Source of the DNA: Lysobacteraceae bacterium
GTDB taxonomy: Bacteria > Pseudomonadota > Gammaproteobacteria > Xanthomonadales > Xanthomonadaceae
Assembly: GCA_026005075.1 (NCBI GenBank)
Contig: BPKJ01000002.1
Location: forward strand, 310,001-374,000
DNA: 64,000 bases
Direction: 5' to 3'
The notes below the pieces were generated by a model. The model had not been told where the DNA came from. It searched no databases and was given only the letters and a program-made list of their open reading frames with translations. Both the position numbers and the translations under genes were made by a program. Shown here in pieces: positions 10,259 through 24,235 of the stretch; within the stretch, counting starts at the first letter, position 1; each line of letters opens with the position of its first letter.

Positions 10259-12177
10259 GCGGTGACAGGTACGCCGAGGTGCTGGCGCGGCTGCGCGCGC
10301 TCGAGGGGCCCTGGGTGGTGGCCGCGCCGCTCGGGCTGGGCAAGCCCAACGGCCTGTTGAACGCGATCTACCGCGCCGCATGCGCGGACCCGGAGCGGCC
10401 GCTGGTCCTGCTCACCGCGCTGTCGCTGGCTCCGCCGCAGGCCCGCTCGGAGCTGGAACGGCGGTTCCTCGAGCCGTTCCTGGCCCGCCATCTGGGCAGC
10501 GACTACCCTCACCTCGATTACGTGCGCGACCAGCGTCGGGACCGGCTGCCCGCCCATGTGCGGGTGCACGAGTTCTACCTGCAAAGCGGTGCCATGCTGG
10601 ACTCGGCCTCCGCGCAGCGCGACTACGTCAGCCTCAACTACACCCACGTCGCGCGGGCCGTGGCCGCACGCCAGCCCAATGTGGTGGTGCAGCTGCTGGC
10701 GCGGGACGCGGCCAGCGGGCGGCTGAGTTTCAGCTGCAATCCCGACGTCACCCTCGACCTGCTCGACGAGATGCGTGCGCTCGGCCTGCCGCGTCCGCTG
10801 CTGATCGGCGAGGTCCACCCCGACCTGCCCTTCATGGGCGGCGTGGCCGAGGTGCCCGCGGGCCTGTTCGACTGCGTGCTCGATCCGCCGGAGCAGCCGC
10901 ATCGCCTGTTCGGGCTGCCGCGGCAGCCGGTGACGGACACCGAATACGCCATCGGGTTTCTCGCCAGCACGCTGGTGCGTGACGGCGGCACGCTGCAGAT
11001 CGGCATCGGTGCGCTCAGCGACGCGCTCACCCACGCGCTGGTGCTGCGCCACACCCGGAACCGCGAATACCGGGAAATCATCACGGCCTTGTGGCCCGAG
11101 GTGGACCGCTCGGCGCTGGTCTGCCGTTGGGGGGGGCTTGGCCGCTTCGAGCAGGGACTTTTCGGCGCCTCGGAGATGGTGATGGACGGTTTTGCCGCCC
11201 TGATCGATGCGGGCATCGTGCGCCGGCGGGTGGTGGACGAGCTCTCCACCATGCAGCGTGTCGTCGACGGCAGCGCCAGCGAGGACGATCTCGCCCGGAT
11301 CGAGCGGGACGGGCAGTTCCTGCACGGCGGCTTCTTCCTCGGCTCCACCGACCTGTACCGCTGGCTGCGCGAACTGCCGCCGGAGCGGCGTGCGGCGATC
11401 GGCATGCGCAGGATCTCGCAGATCAACGAGCTCTACGGCGGGCAGGAGATGCTGGAGCGGCTGCAGCGGCGGGAGGCGCGGTTCTTCAACACCTGCATGA
11501 TGGTGACCGCCTTCGGTGCGGCGGTTTCCGACGGCCTGGAGGACGGGCGGGTGGTCTCCGGCGTGGGCGGGCAGTACAACTTCGTCGCCATGGCCCACGC
11601 CCTGCGTGAGAGTCGCTCCATCCTGCTCTGCCGGGCGGTGCGGTGCGAGGGCGCCGGCGCCCGTTCCAACCTCGTCTACCGCTACGGGCACGTGACCATT
11701 CCCCGCCACCTGCGCGACGTGGTGGTCACCGAGTACGGCATCGCCGACCTGCGCGACCGCAGCGATGCCGAGTGCGTGGCCGCGGTCGCGGCCGTCGCCG
11801 ATGCCCGCTTCGCCCCGCATCTGCTGCAGCAGGCGCAGGCGGCTGGCAAGCACGATGGGCGTGCGGTCGATGCCTCCGCCAACACCCCGGCCAGGCTGTC
11901 GGCGGCGCTGGCGCCGTTCCGCGACCGCGGTCTGCTGCCGGACTACCCGCTGGGCTCCGATTTCGATGCCGTCGAGCAGCGCCTGCTGCGCGCGCTGGGC
12001 TGGCTCAAGGCCGAGGCGGCAGAGGGCCGCGTGCGTCTGCTCTGGCGGGCGCTGCGCGGCGCGCCTGGCGACGACCGGGAGGCGCTCGAACGCATGGGGC
12101 TCGCTCGTCCCGGGGGCCTTGGCGAGTGGCTGCAGGCAAGGCTGCTCGGGCACGCCCTGCGGCACACCCGGCGCTGA
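10255..12177 (+). CDS. Acetyl-CoA hydrolase/transferase family protein
   Basis: This 640-residue cytosolic protein belongs to the class-I CoA-transferase superfamily (acetyl-CoA hydrolase / 4-hydroxybutyrate CoA-transferase type). It moves CoA between acyl donors or hydrolyses the thioester. The diagnostic C-terminal part includes [16 protein letters not shown], the segment [14 protein letters not shown], and [14 protein letters not shown]. The N-terminal domain contains [13 protein letters not shown]. The protein is longer than typical 430-550-aa members; an extra helical region lies around residues 280-400 and a tail follows residue 580. It is translationally coupled to the upstream sensor kinase. 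The natural substrate cannot be predicted. Confidence 0.85.
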   Translation: MSGDRYAEVLARLRALEGPWVVAAPLGLGKPNGLLNAIYRAACADPERPLVLLTALSLAPPQARSELERRFLEPFLARHLGSDYPHLDYVRDQRRDRLPAHVRVHEFYLQSGAMLDSASAQRDYVSLNYTHVARAVAARQPNVVVQLLARDAASGRLSFSCNPDVTLDLLDEMRALGLPRPLLIGEVHPDLPFMGGVAEVPAGLFDCVLDPPEQPHRLFGLPRQPVTDTEYAIGFLASTLVRDGGTLQIGIGALSDALTHALVLRHTRNREYREIITALWPEVDRSALVCRWGGLGRFEQGLFGASEMVMDGFAALIDAGIVRRRVVDELSTMQRVVDGSASEDDLARIERDGQFLHGGFFLGSTDLYRWLRELPPERRAAIGMRRISQINELYGGQEMLERLQRREARFFNTCMMVTAFGAAVSDGLEDGRVVSGVGGQYNFVAMAHALRESRSILLCRAVRCEGAGARSNLVYRYGHVTIPRHLRDVVVTEYGIADLRDRSDAECVAAVAAVADARFAPHLLQQAQAAGKHDGRAVDASANTPARLSAALAPFRDRGLLPDYPLGSDFDAVEQRLLRALGWLKAEAAEGRVRLLWRALRGAPGDDREALERMGLARPGGLGEWLQARLLGHALRHTRR

Positions 12178-12211
12178 GCCACGTGCGCATCGGACCTCTG
12201 CACGGGCAGCC

Positions 12212-12217
12212 TATAAT
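12212..12217 (+). promoter_or_regulatory. Candidate -10 element of hutU promoter
   Basis: A perfect TATAAT lies 28 bp before the hutU ATG, in the only non-coding gap upstream. The -35 region is poor (TCGGAC at 12190-12195), so any promoter may need an activator. Confidence 0.45.
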
Positions 12218-12245
12218 CCGCGCTGGCTTTCCACCGGGGACGAGC

Positions 12246-13920
12246 ATGTCCACCACCTCCCGCAACGATCCCTCCCGCGTGGTCCGTTCGCCGCGCGGCA
12301 ACCAGCTTTCCTGCCGCAGCTGGCTCACCGAGGCCGCGTTCCGGATGATCCAGAACAACCTCGACCCCGAGGTCGCGGAAAACCCCGCCGAACTCGTGGT
12401 CTACGGCGGCATCGGCCGGGCCGCGCGCGACTGGGGCTGCTTCGATGCCATCCTCGATTGCCTGCGCGAGCTCGGCGACGACGAAACCCTGCTGGTCCAG
12501 AGCGGCAAGCCGGTCGGCGTGTTCCGCACCCACGCCGACGCGCCGCGCGTGCTGATCGCCAACTCCAACCTGGTTCCGCACTGGGCGACCTGGGAGCACT
12601 TCAACGAGCTCGACCGCAAGGGTCTGATGATGTACGGCCAGATGACCGCGGGCTCGTGGATCTACATCGGCTCGCAGGGCATCGTCCAGGGCACCTATGA
12701 GACCTTTGCCGAGATGGGGCGGCGTCACTACGGTGGCGAGCTGGCCGGCAAGTGGATCCTGACCGCGGGGCTGGGCGGCATGGGCGGTGCCCAGCCGCTG
12801 GCCGCGACCATGGCCGGAGCCAGCATGCTGGCCGTCGAATGCCGCCAGGATCGCATCGACATGCGCTTGCGCACCGGATACCTCGACGAGCAGGCGCACG
12901 ACCTCGACGATGCGCTGGCCCGCATCGAGCGCTACTGCGAGCAGGGCATCGCGCGATCGGTCGCGGTGCTCGGCAATGCGGCCGAGACCCTCCCCGAACT
13001 GGTGCGGCGTGGGGTGCGGCCGGATGCGGTGACCGACCAGACCTCGGCGCACGACCCCGTGCACGGCTACCTCCCCGAGGGCTGGACGCTGGAGCACTGG
13101 TTCGACATGCAGCGCAACGATCCGGCGGCCGTCGCCGAGGCCGCGCGCGCCTCCATGCGCCGCCATGTCGAGGCCATGCTGCATTTCCATGACCTCGGCA
13201 TCCCCACCTTCGACTACGGCAACAACATCCGGCAGATGGCCTTCGACGCCGGGTGCAGGAATGCCTTCGACTTCCCGGGTTTCGTCCCGGCCTATGTGCG
13301 GCCGCTGTTCTGCCGCGGCATCGGTCCGTTCCGCTGGGTGGCGCTGTCCGGGGATCCCGAGGACATCGCCAGGACCGATGCCAAGGTGCGGGAGCTGATC
13401 CCGGACGATCCGCACCTGCACCGCTGGCTCGACATGGCCGCGCAGAGGATCCGTTTCCAGGGCCTGCCGGCGCGGATCTGCTGGGTCGGGCTGGGTGACC
13501 GTCATCGCCTTGGGCTGGCCTTCAACGAGATGGTGCGTCGCGGCGAGCTCAAGGCCCCCATCGTGATCGGACGTGACCACCTCGATTCGGGCAGCGTGGC
13601 CAGCCCCAACCGCGAGACCGAAGCCATGCTCGACGGCAGCGATGCCGTCTCCGACTGGCCGATCCTGAATGCGCTGCTGAACACCGCGAGCGGCGCCACC
13701 TGGGTCAGCTTCCATCACGGCGGGGGGGTCGGCATGGGCTATTCGCAGCACGCCGGCGTGGTGATCGTCTGCGATGGCAGCGAGGCCGCCGACCGCAGGC
13801 TCGAGCGCGTGCTCTGGAACGATCCCGCGACCGGCGTGATGCGCCATGCCGATGCCGGTTACGAGATGGCCCGCAAGTGTGCCCGTGAGCAGGGAGCTGC
13901 ATCTGCCGATGCTGCGCTGA
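12246..13920 (+). CDS. hutU: Urocanate hydratase (one frameshift at the 3' end)
   Basis: Urocanase uses tightly bound NAD+ to hydrate urocanate to imidazolone propionate, step two of histidine degradation, in the cytosol. The N-terminal [20 protein letters not shown], the glycine-rich [12 protein letters not shown] region, the FDYGNNIR motif and the [15 protein letters not shown] motif are all characteristic. As written, the frame runs past the expected C-terminus after CAREQG. Dropping one base near 13893-13896 gives the conserved ending LHLPMLR and a stop at 13918-13920, about 557 aa, the family's usual length. No hutH, hutI or hutG is nearby. Confidence 0.93.
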
Positions 13921-13941
13921 GCCTGGGCCTTGCCCGGGCGC

Positions 13942-15634
13942 GTGCGTCGGCCGCAAGCGGTGGCTGGCGCGCGCGGCGGCGTGCCTGCTGCTCTGCGTTC
14001 TTGCGGTTGCACCGCTGTACGGCTTCGCCCATCCGTTCACCAGCGTCGAGGTCGAGGCGCTCGACCCGGCCTTCGACCCCGGTCACACCGGTCGGCCGCC
14101 CACCGGCGACGAGGGCTGGCGCGCCCAACCGCCCCGGCTCGTCAAGGCGACGGGAAGTCGCTGGTGGCGCCTGCGCATCGTCGATCCCCTGGCCGCCAGG
14201 GACCGTGGCGCGTGGATCCTCAGCCTGTCCGAGGTGTTCGACAACCGGATCGTGGCCTACCTGCCCCCGGATTACACGCCGCGGGTCCTGCGCCTGCACG
14301 ACCCGCGCCTGGTGCAGCGGGGATCGCGCCAGCGCCTCGCACTCCGGTTGCCGGTGGAGGCGCGGACCGGCTGGATCTACCTCGAGGTGGACTGGGTGCG
14401 GTGGATCTCGATCGGCGTGCGCGCGCTGCCGGAGGCGGCCTACCTTGCCGAGGATCTCGACCGCGTCCGCCTTCTCTACGCGACGCTGGGCACGATGCTC
14501 TCGCTGAGCCTGGTCGGCGGCCTGTTCGCGCTGGCGATGCGCCGCAACGTGCTGGTCTGGTTCAGTGTTTGGGTGTTCTGCGCCGCGATCTACCACCTGT
14601 CCATGAGCGGGGAACTGGCCCGGGTGCTGCCCGGCCTTTCAGGGCTCGTGTCGCCGATCAAGGTGGCCCACGTCTCCGTCCATCTCGGTCTGCTCGCCGC
14701 CTACCTGTTCGTCTACCGCTTCCTCTCCGTGCCGCAGCACTTTCCCCGTGCGGCACGGTTCTACCGCGGGCTCCTCTGGTGCATCGGCCTGCTGTTCCTG
14801 CCGATGCGGATCGATGCCCTGGCGCCGGCAACGGCGATGGTGGTCAATGCCCTGCTGCTGGTGATCGCCGCGCTGGCGCTCGGACTTGCCACCGCGCGGG
14901 CGTGCAGGGGCGATCCGCAGGGCTGGTTCTTCCTGCTGGGCTGGGGGGTGTCGACCGTGGTCTCGGTGCTCCGCGCCTTCCACTACCTCAGCCTGGCCGG
15001 CGCGCCGCCCTGGCTGGAGCTCCTGCATCCGGCGGCGGATGCCTTCGCCGCCCTCGTCCTCATCCTGGCCGTGGCCCGGGCGGCCCGTTATGCCGAGCGC
15101 GAGATGCATCTGGCGCGGCGGCACGCCCGTACCGACCCGCTGACCGGCCTTGCCAATCGCGCCGAGCTCGACAGCCGCCTCCCCGAGTGCCTCACGCGGC
15201 AGCAAGGCTTGGGCAGGCCGGTCAGCGTGCTCTTCTGTGATCTCGACCACTTCAAGAGCATCAACGATCGATTCGGGCATGAGGTCGGTGACCTGTGTCT
15301 GATTGCGGCGGCAGCGGTCCTGCGCCGCAGCGTGCGCACCGACGATCTGCTGGCCCGTTATGGCGGCGAGGAGTTCGTGCTGGTCCTCGAGGGTACGCCG
15401 CTGGAGCGGGCGGCGCGCATCGGCGAGAAGATCCGCGCCGAGGTCCAGCGCAGCGGCCGCCATGTCGCCGGCCACGAGGTTGGCCTGACGATCTCCATGG
15501 GCATCGCCCAGTGGCGTGTCGGTGAGAGCGCCTACGAACTCCTCCGTCGCGCGGACGAGCTGCTCTACCGTGCCAAGGCGGAGGGCCGCAACCGTTGCGC
15601 GGTGGAGGCGGGCGGGGCCATGGTCCCCGGATGA
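13942..15634 (+). CDS. Membrane GGDEF protein (7TMR-DISM-like diguanylate cyclase)
   Basis: The secure part (ATG 14234 to stop, 466 codons) has a periplasmic beta-rich segment, about seven membrane helices (roughly 14475-15080), and a cytoplasmic GGDEF domain. The GGDEF domain starts [16 protein letters not shown]; the active motif is GGEEF in [10 protein letters not shown], with an RxxD inhibitory I-site (RTDD) five residues before it. It should make c-di-GMP. The open frame extends upstream and includes a clear signal peptide ([19 protein letters not shown]), but has no ATG, GTG or TTG in frame. A GTG at 13942 is in the neighbouring frame, so a one-base error near 13945-13955 is likely; I place the start there tentatively. 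Confidence 0.75.
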
Positions 15635-15651
15635 TTCGACAGGAGGCAAGC

Positions 15652-16482
15652 GTGCATCCGTATTTCGATCCTGCCGGGCTGCGGCCGGGCGACGTCCTGC
15701 TGATGAAGGGCTGCGGTGCGGTGTCCGACCTGATCGCCTGGTTCGGTGATTCCACCTACAGCCATGCCGCGGTGATGGTCGATGGAGGCTGCTTCGTCGA
15801 GGCGGCCTTGCCGAGTGCGCGGGTGGTCGCCCTGACCGACCGGCTGGCCCAGGTCGACGAGTACGACTTCATCGATGCCTGCCGGCCGTGCCGTGCCGAC
15901 GGTACGCCGCTCCGCGAAGCCGACCGTGCGGCGCTGGTGGCCGCGGCCCGCGGTCTGGTCGGGGTGAGCTATCCCCTCGATGCGCTGCTGCAGATGGCGG
16001 TGTTCGCGGCGCTGCGCAACCGCATTCCTGCGCATGCCGGGCTGCGCGGTCTGCTGCGGACGATGATCGACCATGCCCTGCGCTTCGATCCGCAGCACAT
16101 GGTCTGCTCGGAGCTGGTCTACTGCGCCTTCCGCGAGGCCGGGCTGGCGCCGGCGCTGATCACCAGCGCACAGCTCGACCTGCCCTTGCCTGCGGTCGAT
16201 CCGGCCGCCTTGCTGGAGGAGTGGCGCGCGGCGCGCGGCCGCGCCGGTGCGGCCGCGGAGGCCGCCCACCCGGCCAAGGCCGAGGCCTCGGAGGAGGAAC
16301 TTGAGGATCTCCTGCACAGGTTCCGCGCTCGCCGTGGCAGCCATCCGCGCCTCCTGCAAGCCCAGCCCGGCACGTCCGGCCTCGTGCCCGTGCCGGTCCC
16401 CAATCCCGCCGACGTGTTGCCGGTCGATCTCGAGACCAGCCCGCAGCTGCGCCGTCTCGGCAGGCTGCCGATGGCGCGCTGA
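15652..16482 (+). CDS. YiiX-like permuted NlpC/P60-type hydrolase
   Basis: This 276-residue protein is of the permuted papain-fold (YiiX/NlpC-P60-like) type, where the catalytic His precedes the Cys. Evidence is LRPGDVLLMKG and SHAAVMVDGGCFVEA (His) followed by HMVCSELVYCAFREAG (Cys). Such enzymes cleave amide or ester bonds in lipids or peptides. The start is set by AGGAGG five bases before a GTG at 15652; the upstream ATG at 15631 is less well placed. No signal peptide is seen. After residue 190 the protein becomes a charged, Pro/Ala-rich, probably disordered tail. It directly follows the GGDEF gene (18 bp) and may share its transcript. Confidence 0.7.
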   Translation: MHPYFDPAGLRPGDVLLMKGCGAVSDLIAWFGDSTYSHAAVMVDGGCFVEAALPSARVVALTDRLAQVDEYDFIDACRPCRADGTPLREADRAALVAAARGLVGVSYPLDALLQMAVFAALRNRIPAHAGLRGLLRTMIDHALRFDPQHMVCSELVYCAFREAGLAPALITSAQLDLPLPAVDPAALLEEWRAARGRAGAAAEAAHPAKAEASEEELEDLLHRFRARRGSHPRLLQAQPGTSGLVPVPVPNPADVLPVDLETSPQLRRLGRLPMAR

Positions 16483-16572
16483 GCGCCAAGTCCAGGGGCG
16501 GCGGGGCATGGGGTGGCTTGCCCGGGCGGTCGGTGCGGCCGAGAATGGGGCTGGTCCTGTGCCCATGGCCCC

Positions 16573-17418
16573 ATGACCCAGCCCAAGGCTCCCGCGGAAT
16601 CCTCCCAGTGCGACTGGCCCCGGCTGGCACTGGAACAGCTGCCCTGCGAGGCCTACGTCAAGGACGCCCGGGGGCGCTACCTCTACGTCAACCCGCTGGC
16701 GGCCGCGCGGCTGGGGCTTGCCGCGGAGGCGCTGATCGGGCGCCGCGATCGGGACCTTTTGCCGGCCGACGAGGCCGAGGCCCGCGAAGCCGGGGATCGG
16801 GCGGCCCTGCACGCGGCCGGCCCCGTGGCCAGCGAGCCCGGGACCTGGCGGGTGCCGCTGCGTGAGCCCGGCAAGGCATCCGCCCCGCCGACCGCGGTGC
16901 TCGCCCTGATCGGCCTGCCCCGCGCGCCGGGCGGCCTGCCTGCATGGACCGATCCGCTGACCGGACTGCCCAACGAGGTCCAGCTTCTCGACCGCATCGT
17001 GCAGGCGCAGCACCGCGCCCGCCGCACCGGCCAGTTCGCGCTTCTTCTGTTGCTCGAGGTGGGGGTTCGTAACCGATCGTCCGCGGCGGAGGAGGCGGCC
17101 TTGCACGCGCCCATCGAGGTCGATCTGGCCCAGCGCCTGCGTCGGTGCCTGCGTGCGGTGGACACGGTGGCGCGGCTCGGTCCGGGGCGCTTCGTGGTCC
17201 TCGCCGAGGGCGTCGGTGCGGACCACGCAGGCGGGATCGGCTTTGCAGGCCGGCTCAGAGAGCGCATCCGCGGCGTGCTGGCGTCCCCGCCCGAAGGCAT
17301 CCCGACGGGCTGCACGCTGACCGCCCGGGATGGCTTCATGCTGTTCCGCGGCCTCGAGCCGGCCGCGCAGGAACTGCTCCGCACCGTGGCCGAGATCGCG
17401 GGCGACCCGAGCGCCTGA
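16573..17418 (+). CDS. PAS protein with a degenerate GGDEF domain
   Basis: This is a 281-residue cytosolic protein. Residues about 15-110 look like a PAS domain (LPCEAYVKDARGRYLYVNP and LIGRRDRDLLPADEAEA). Residues about 125-280 follow the GGDEF fold pattern (TDPLTGLPNEVQLLDRI; VDTVARLGPGRFVVLAEG). The signature motif is replaced by GPGRF, so the acidic metal and base residues are gone and no cyclase activity is expected; it may be a binding or scaffold protein. It starts with ATG, has no clear Shine-Dalgarno, and is convergent with dnaE (45 bp apart). Confidence 0.65.
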   Translation: MTQPKAPAESSQCDWPRLALEQLPCEAYVKDARGRYLYVNPLAAARLGLAAEALIGRRDRDLLPADEAEAREAGDRAALHAAGPVASEPGTWRVPLREPGKASAPPTAVLALIGLPRAPGGLPAWTDPLTGLPNEVQLLDRIVQAQHRARRTGQFALLLLLEVGVRNRSSAAEEAALHAPIEVDLAQRLRRCLRAVDTVARLGPGRFVVLAEGVGADHAGGIGFAGRLRERIRGVLASPPEGIPTGCTLTARDGFMLFRGLEPAAQELLRTVAEIAGDPSA

Positions 17419-17463
17419 GCGCGTGCCCGCATCGCGGCACCGCGGTCGAGGCCGGCCGTTCGC

Positions 17464-21006
<3,543 letters not shown>

Positions 21007-21082
21007 GGCAGGCGGCGCGTGGGCCTTGCAGGGTAGCCGCGCAGGCCAGGACCGACAAGGACTTGACGGGCCGGACTCGGGC

Positions 21083-21712
21083 TCAGCCCAGCGGCAGCGG
21101 AAGCTCTGCCGGCTCCGGTTCGAGCGCATTGCGCACCGGCGCGAAGCTGCGCCGGTGCGCGGGACACGGGCCGTGGCGGCGCAGCGCCGCGAGGTGCTCC
21201 GGCGTGGGGTAGCCCTTGTGGCGGTCGAACCCGTACTGGGGATAGGCCTCGTGCAGGCGACCGAGCGCGCGGTCGCGGCTGACCTTGGCGAGGATCGACG
21301 CGGCGCTGATCGCAGGCTCGTGGGCGTCGCCGCGGACCCGTGGCTCGGCCGGGCAGGGCAGCTCCGGCGGCACCAGGTTGCCGTCGATCAGCGCCAGCGC
21401 AGGGGCTGGCTGGAGGCCGAGCAGCGCCTGCCGCATGCCGGCGAAGGTGGCACGCAGGATGTCGGTCCGGTCGATCTCGGCCGGCTCCACGAACACGATG
21501 CGAAAGGCCAGGGCGCTGGACCGGATCGCCTCGAACAGCGCTTCACGCCGGCGCGCGCTGAGGCGCTTGGAGTCGTCGAGGCCCTCTGGCGTGCGCGCCG
21601 GGTCGAGGATGACCGCGGCCACCACCACCGGACCTGCCAGCGGGCCGCGTCCGGCCTCGTCGACGCCAGCGATGCAGGGGCTGGGCGTGAGCGGGCGGTA
21701 GCCGCTTTTCAT
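21083..21712 (-). CDS. rnhB: Ribonuclease HII
   Basis: This 209-residue enzyme removes RNA from RNA:DNA hybrids and cuts 5' of single ribonucleotides in DNA. Motifs are [18 protein letters not shown] (catalytic Asp-Glu), [18 protein letters not shown], the segment [13 protein letters not shown], and the C-terminal HRRSF. The ATG at 21712 overlaps the lpxB stop by four bases (ATGA), which fixes the start. It sits between lpxB and dnaE, the common gammaproteobacterial order. Confidence 0.96.
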   Translation of the reverse strand: MKSGYRPLTPSPCIAGVDEAGRGPLAGPVVVAAVILDPARTPEGLDDSKRLSARRREALFEAIRSSALAFRIVFVEPAEIDRTDILRATFAGMRQALLGLQPAPALALIDGNLVPPELPCPAEPRVRGDAHEPAISAASILAKVSRDRALGRLHEAYPQYGFDRHKGYPTPEHLAALRRHGPCPAHRRSFAPVRNALEPEPAELPLPLG

Positions 21713-22956
21713 CGGCCGCGCTCCAGCAGCTCGACCAGCGCCTGCGCCGCCGCCATGGGCTCGGGGGCGTGGAGGGATCGATGGAGCCGGTCGTACTCGG
21801 GAAGCAGCCGCTCCGGCGCCTGCGGGTCGCAAAGGAGCTCGAGCAGGGCGGCGGCCAGGGTGGAGGGCTCGCAGTCGCCCTGCATGCATTCGCGGACCAG
21901 CTCACGGCCGGCGAGGATGTTGGGCAGGCTGTACACGTGCGTTCGCATCAGGCGCAGCCCGCGCACCAGCGCGTGGGTAAGCGGGGCGATGCGGTAGCCG
22001 ACGACCATCGGCAGCCTGGCCAGCATGGCTTCCAGCGCCGCGGTCCCGGAGGCGATGAGGCCGATCTCGGCCGCTTCCAGCACCGTGTGCGAGTCCCGCT
22101 CGACCACCCGCAGGCGGGCCTGCAGGTCCAGCAGCTCGGAGGCACTGGCGCGATCCGGCGCCCCCCTCGCGGGTGCGGAGGCGAGCGTGTGCCGCAGGAG
22201 CTGCTCGAACACCGCGCGGCTGCGGGGTCCGGTCACCGGCACCAGCACGGCGAACTCCGGGAACGTACGGCGCACCAGCGCCGCGGCATGCAGGAAGGGC
22301 GCCACGAGGCGCCGCAGCTCGCCGCGCCGGCTGCCGGGAAGCAGCGCCATCCAGCGCGCCCCCTCCGGCAGTCCGAGCCGTGCCCGTGCCGCCGCACGGT
22401 CCGGGCGCATCGCGAAGCGCTGGGCGAGCGGATGGCCGACGAAGCGGGCGTCGACACCGTAGTCGGCGTAGATCGGCGGCTCCATGGGGAACAGGCACAG
22501 CACCCGGTCACAGCTGCGGCCGATGCGTGCGGCCCGCGACGCACGCCAGGCCCAGACCGAGGGGCTGACGTAGTGCGCGGTGCGCACGCCCTGGCGCTTG
22601 AGCCTTGCCTCCAGCCCGAGGTTGAAGTCGGGGGCGTCGATGCCGACCACGAGATCGGGCTGCCAGTCCATGAGCTGGCGGGCGAGGGTCCTGCGCAAGC
22701 GCAGCAGCCGGGGCAGGTGGGCCAGCACCTCGGCAAGCCCCATGACCGCGAGGCTCTCGCAGTCGTGCCACGCGGTGACTCCCGCACGGCGCATGGCCGG
22801 GCCGGCGACACCCGCCAGCTCCACCCCGGGCAGCAGGCGGCGAAGGCCGTGGGCGAGGTCGGCGCCGAGCAGGTCCCCCGAGGCCTCGCCCGCGATCAGG
22901 GCGACACGGTGCCGCACGGAGCCTTGAACGGACGGCGAAGGCATGGGGTCGGGCAT
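21709..22956 (-). CDS. lpxB: Lipid-A-disaccharide synthase
   Basis: LpxB joins UDP-2,3-diacylglucosamine with lipid X to form the lipid A disaccharide at the inner face of the inner membrane. It is 415 aa from the ATG at 22956; a second ATG at 22944 and an upstream TTG are alternatives. Typical motifs are [16 protein letters not shown] near the N-terminus, [35 protein letters not shown] and [20 protein letters not shown]. It is 41 bp downstream of lpxA and overlaps rnhB. Confidence 0.96.
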   Translation of the reverse strand: MPDPMPSPSVQGSVRHRVALIAGEASGDLLGADLAHGLRRLLPGVELAGVAGPAMRRAGVTAWHDCESLAVMGLAEVLAHLPRLLRLRRTLARQLMDWQPDLVVGIDAPDFNLGLEARLKRQGVRTAHYVSPSVWAWRASRAARIGRSCDRVLCLFPMEPPIYADYGVDARFVGHPLAQRFAMRPDRAAARARLGLPEGARWMALLPGSRRGELRRLVAPFLHAAALVRRTFPEFAVLVPVTGPRSRAVFEQLLRHTLASAPARGAPDRASASELLDLQARLRVVERDSHTVLEAAEIGLIASGTAALEAMLARLPMVVGYRIAPLTHALVRGLRLMRTHVYSLPNILAGRELVRECMQGDCEPSTLAAALLELLCDPQAPERLLPEYDRLHRSLHAPEPMAAAQALVELLERGR

Positions 22957-22997
22957 GGCAGGGGCGACCGGCCGGCACAAGCCTTGCGGATGCGAGC

Positions 22998-23768
22998 CTA
23001 GCGCACCAGCGAGCGCTGCGAGCGGTCGATGAACTCCAGCATCAGTCCCACGTCCGGGGCCTCGGCGGCCATCTCCGCGAGCTGGGCCCGGGCCTCGGCA
23101 AGCGGCAGGCCCGACTTGTAGAGGGTCCGGTAGGCGCGCTTGATGGTGGCGATCCGCTGCGCGTCGTAGCCCCTGCGGCGCAGGCCCTCGCTGTTGATGC
23201 CGTGGGGCTGCGCATAGCTGCCCGCCACGGTCACGAAGGGCGGCACGTCGCGGTTGATCACGCTGCCCATGGCGGTGAACGCGTGCGCGCCCACCTGGCA
23301 GAACTGGTGGATCAGCGAGAAGCCGCCGAGGATGGCGTAGTCGTCGACCCGGCAGTGTCCGGCCAGCGAAGCCGCGTTGGCGAAGATCACGTGGTTGCCC
23401 ACCGTGACGTCGTGGGCGATGTGCACGTAGGCCATGATCCAGTTGTCGTTGCCGATGCGGGTGATGCCCGCATCTTCCACCGTGCCGCGGTTGAAGGTGC
23501 AGTACTCACGGATGGTGTTGCGGTCGCCGATCACCAGTTCGGTCGGCTGGCCTGCGTACTTCTTGTCCTGCGGCGGGCCGCCGAGGGAGTTGAACGCATG
23601 GATGCGGTTGTCGCGACCGATGCGGGTCGGTCCCTCGATGACCACGTGCGGGCCGATCCAGGTGCCGTCGCCGATCTCGACGTCGGCGCCGATCACGCAG
23701 AACGGGCCAATCTGCACGTCGCGCCCGATACGGGCGCCGGGATCGACGATGGCGGTGGGGTGGATCAT
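22998..23768 (-). CDS. lpxA: UDP-N-acetylglucosamine O-acyltransferase
   Basis: LpxA is the first enzyme of lipid A synthesis and moves a hydroxyacyl chain from ACP to the 3-OH of UDP-GlcNAc. The 256-residue protein has the left-handed beta-helix hexapeptide pattern ([20 protein letters not shown] onward), the catalytic His in [14 protein letters not shown], and the C-terminal helical region ([20 protein letters not shown]). The ATG at 23768 overlaps the fabZ stop by ATGA, fixing the start against the slightly longer reading. Confidence 0.97.
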   Translation of the reverse strand: MIHPTAIVDPGARIGRDVQIGPFCVIGADVEIGDGTWIGPHVVIEGPTRIGRDNRIHAFNSLGGPPQDKKYAGQPTELVIGDRNTIREYCTFNRGTVEDAGITRIGNDNWIMAYVHIAHDVTVGNHVIFANAASLAGHCRVDDYAILGGFSLIHQFCQVGAHAFTAMGSVINRDVPPFVTVAGSYAQPHGINSEGLRRRGYDAQRIATIKRAYRTLYKSGLPLAEARAQLAEMAAEAPDVGLMLEFIDRSQRSLVR

Positions 23769-24235
23769 CCGTTGCGTCCCTCCGCGCACAGGATCTCCGC
23801 GCTCGCGACCTCGCGTCCCTCCACCCGCGCGCAGCCGACGTACTGGGCCATGCCGCGCAGGGTGCGCCTGAGCTCCACATCCAGTTCCAGCCGGTCCCCG
23901 GGGCCGACCATGCGCGAGAACCGCGCCTTGTCGACCTTGACCAGGTAGAACAGCTTGTCCGTGGCGGTCTGTGCGGGGGGCACCGAGAGCTGGGAGAGCA
24001 GGCCGCCGGCCTGGGCCATCGCCTCGATCACCAGCACGCCCGGCATCACCGGGCGGCCCGGAAAGTGGCCCTGGAAGAACGGCTCGTTGATGGTGACGTT
24101 CTTGATGGCGAGGATGCGGCGGTGCGGCTCGAGTTCGACGACCCGGTCGACCAGCAGGAAGGGGTAGCGATGCGGCAGCATCTGCTGGATGCGGGTGACG
24201 TCCACCGGCAGGGTGGGAGCGTGGGCCTCAGTCAT
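23765..24235 (-). CDS. fabZ: 3-hydroxyacyl-ACP dehydratase FabZ
   Basis: FabZ dehydrates 3-hydroxyacyl-ACP in fatty acid elongation and competes with LpxA/LpxD for the same ACP substrates. The 156-residue hot-dog protein has the conserved [15 protein letters not shown] start, the active-site histidine in [16 protein letters not shown] and the glutamate in [10 protein letters not shown]. Its ATG lies inside the last codons of lpxD (8-nt overlap) and its TGA overlaps the lpxA ATG. Confidence 0.97.
   Translation of the reverse strand: MTEAHAPTLPVDVTRIQQMLPHRYPFLLVDRVVELEPHRRILAIKNVTINEPFFQGHFPGRPVMPGVLVIEAMAQAGGLLSQLSVPPAQTATDKLFYLVKVDKARFSRMVGPGDRLELDVELRRTLRGMAQYVGCARVEGREVASAEILCAEGRNG

Noticed and set aside
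11643-14507. Apparent 954-aa fusion of urocanase with downstream sequence
   Set aside because: The upstream part is out of frame with the CoA hydrolase/transferase gene and the downstream part is a frameshift run-on; the true urocanase ends at 13920.
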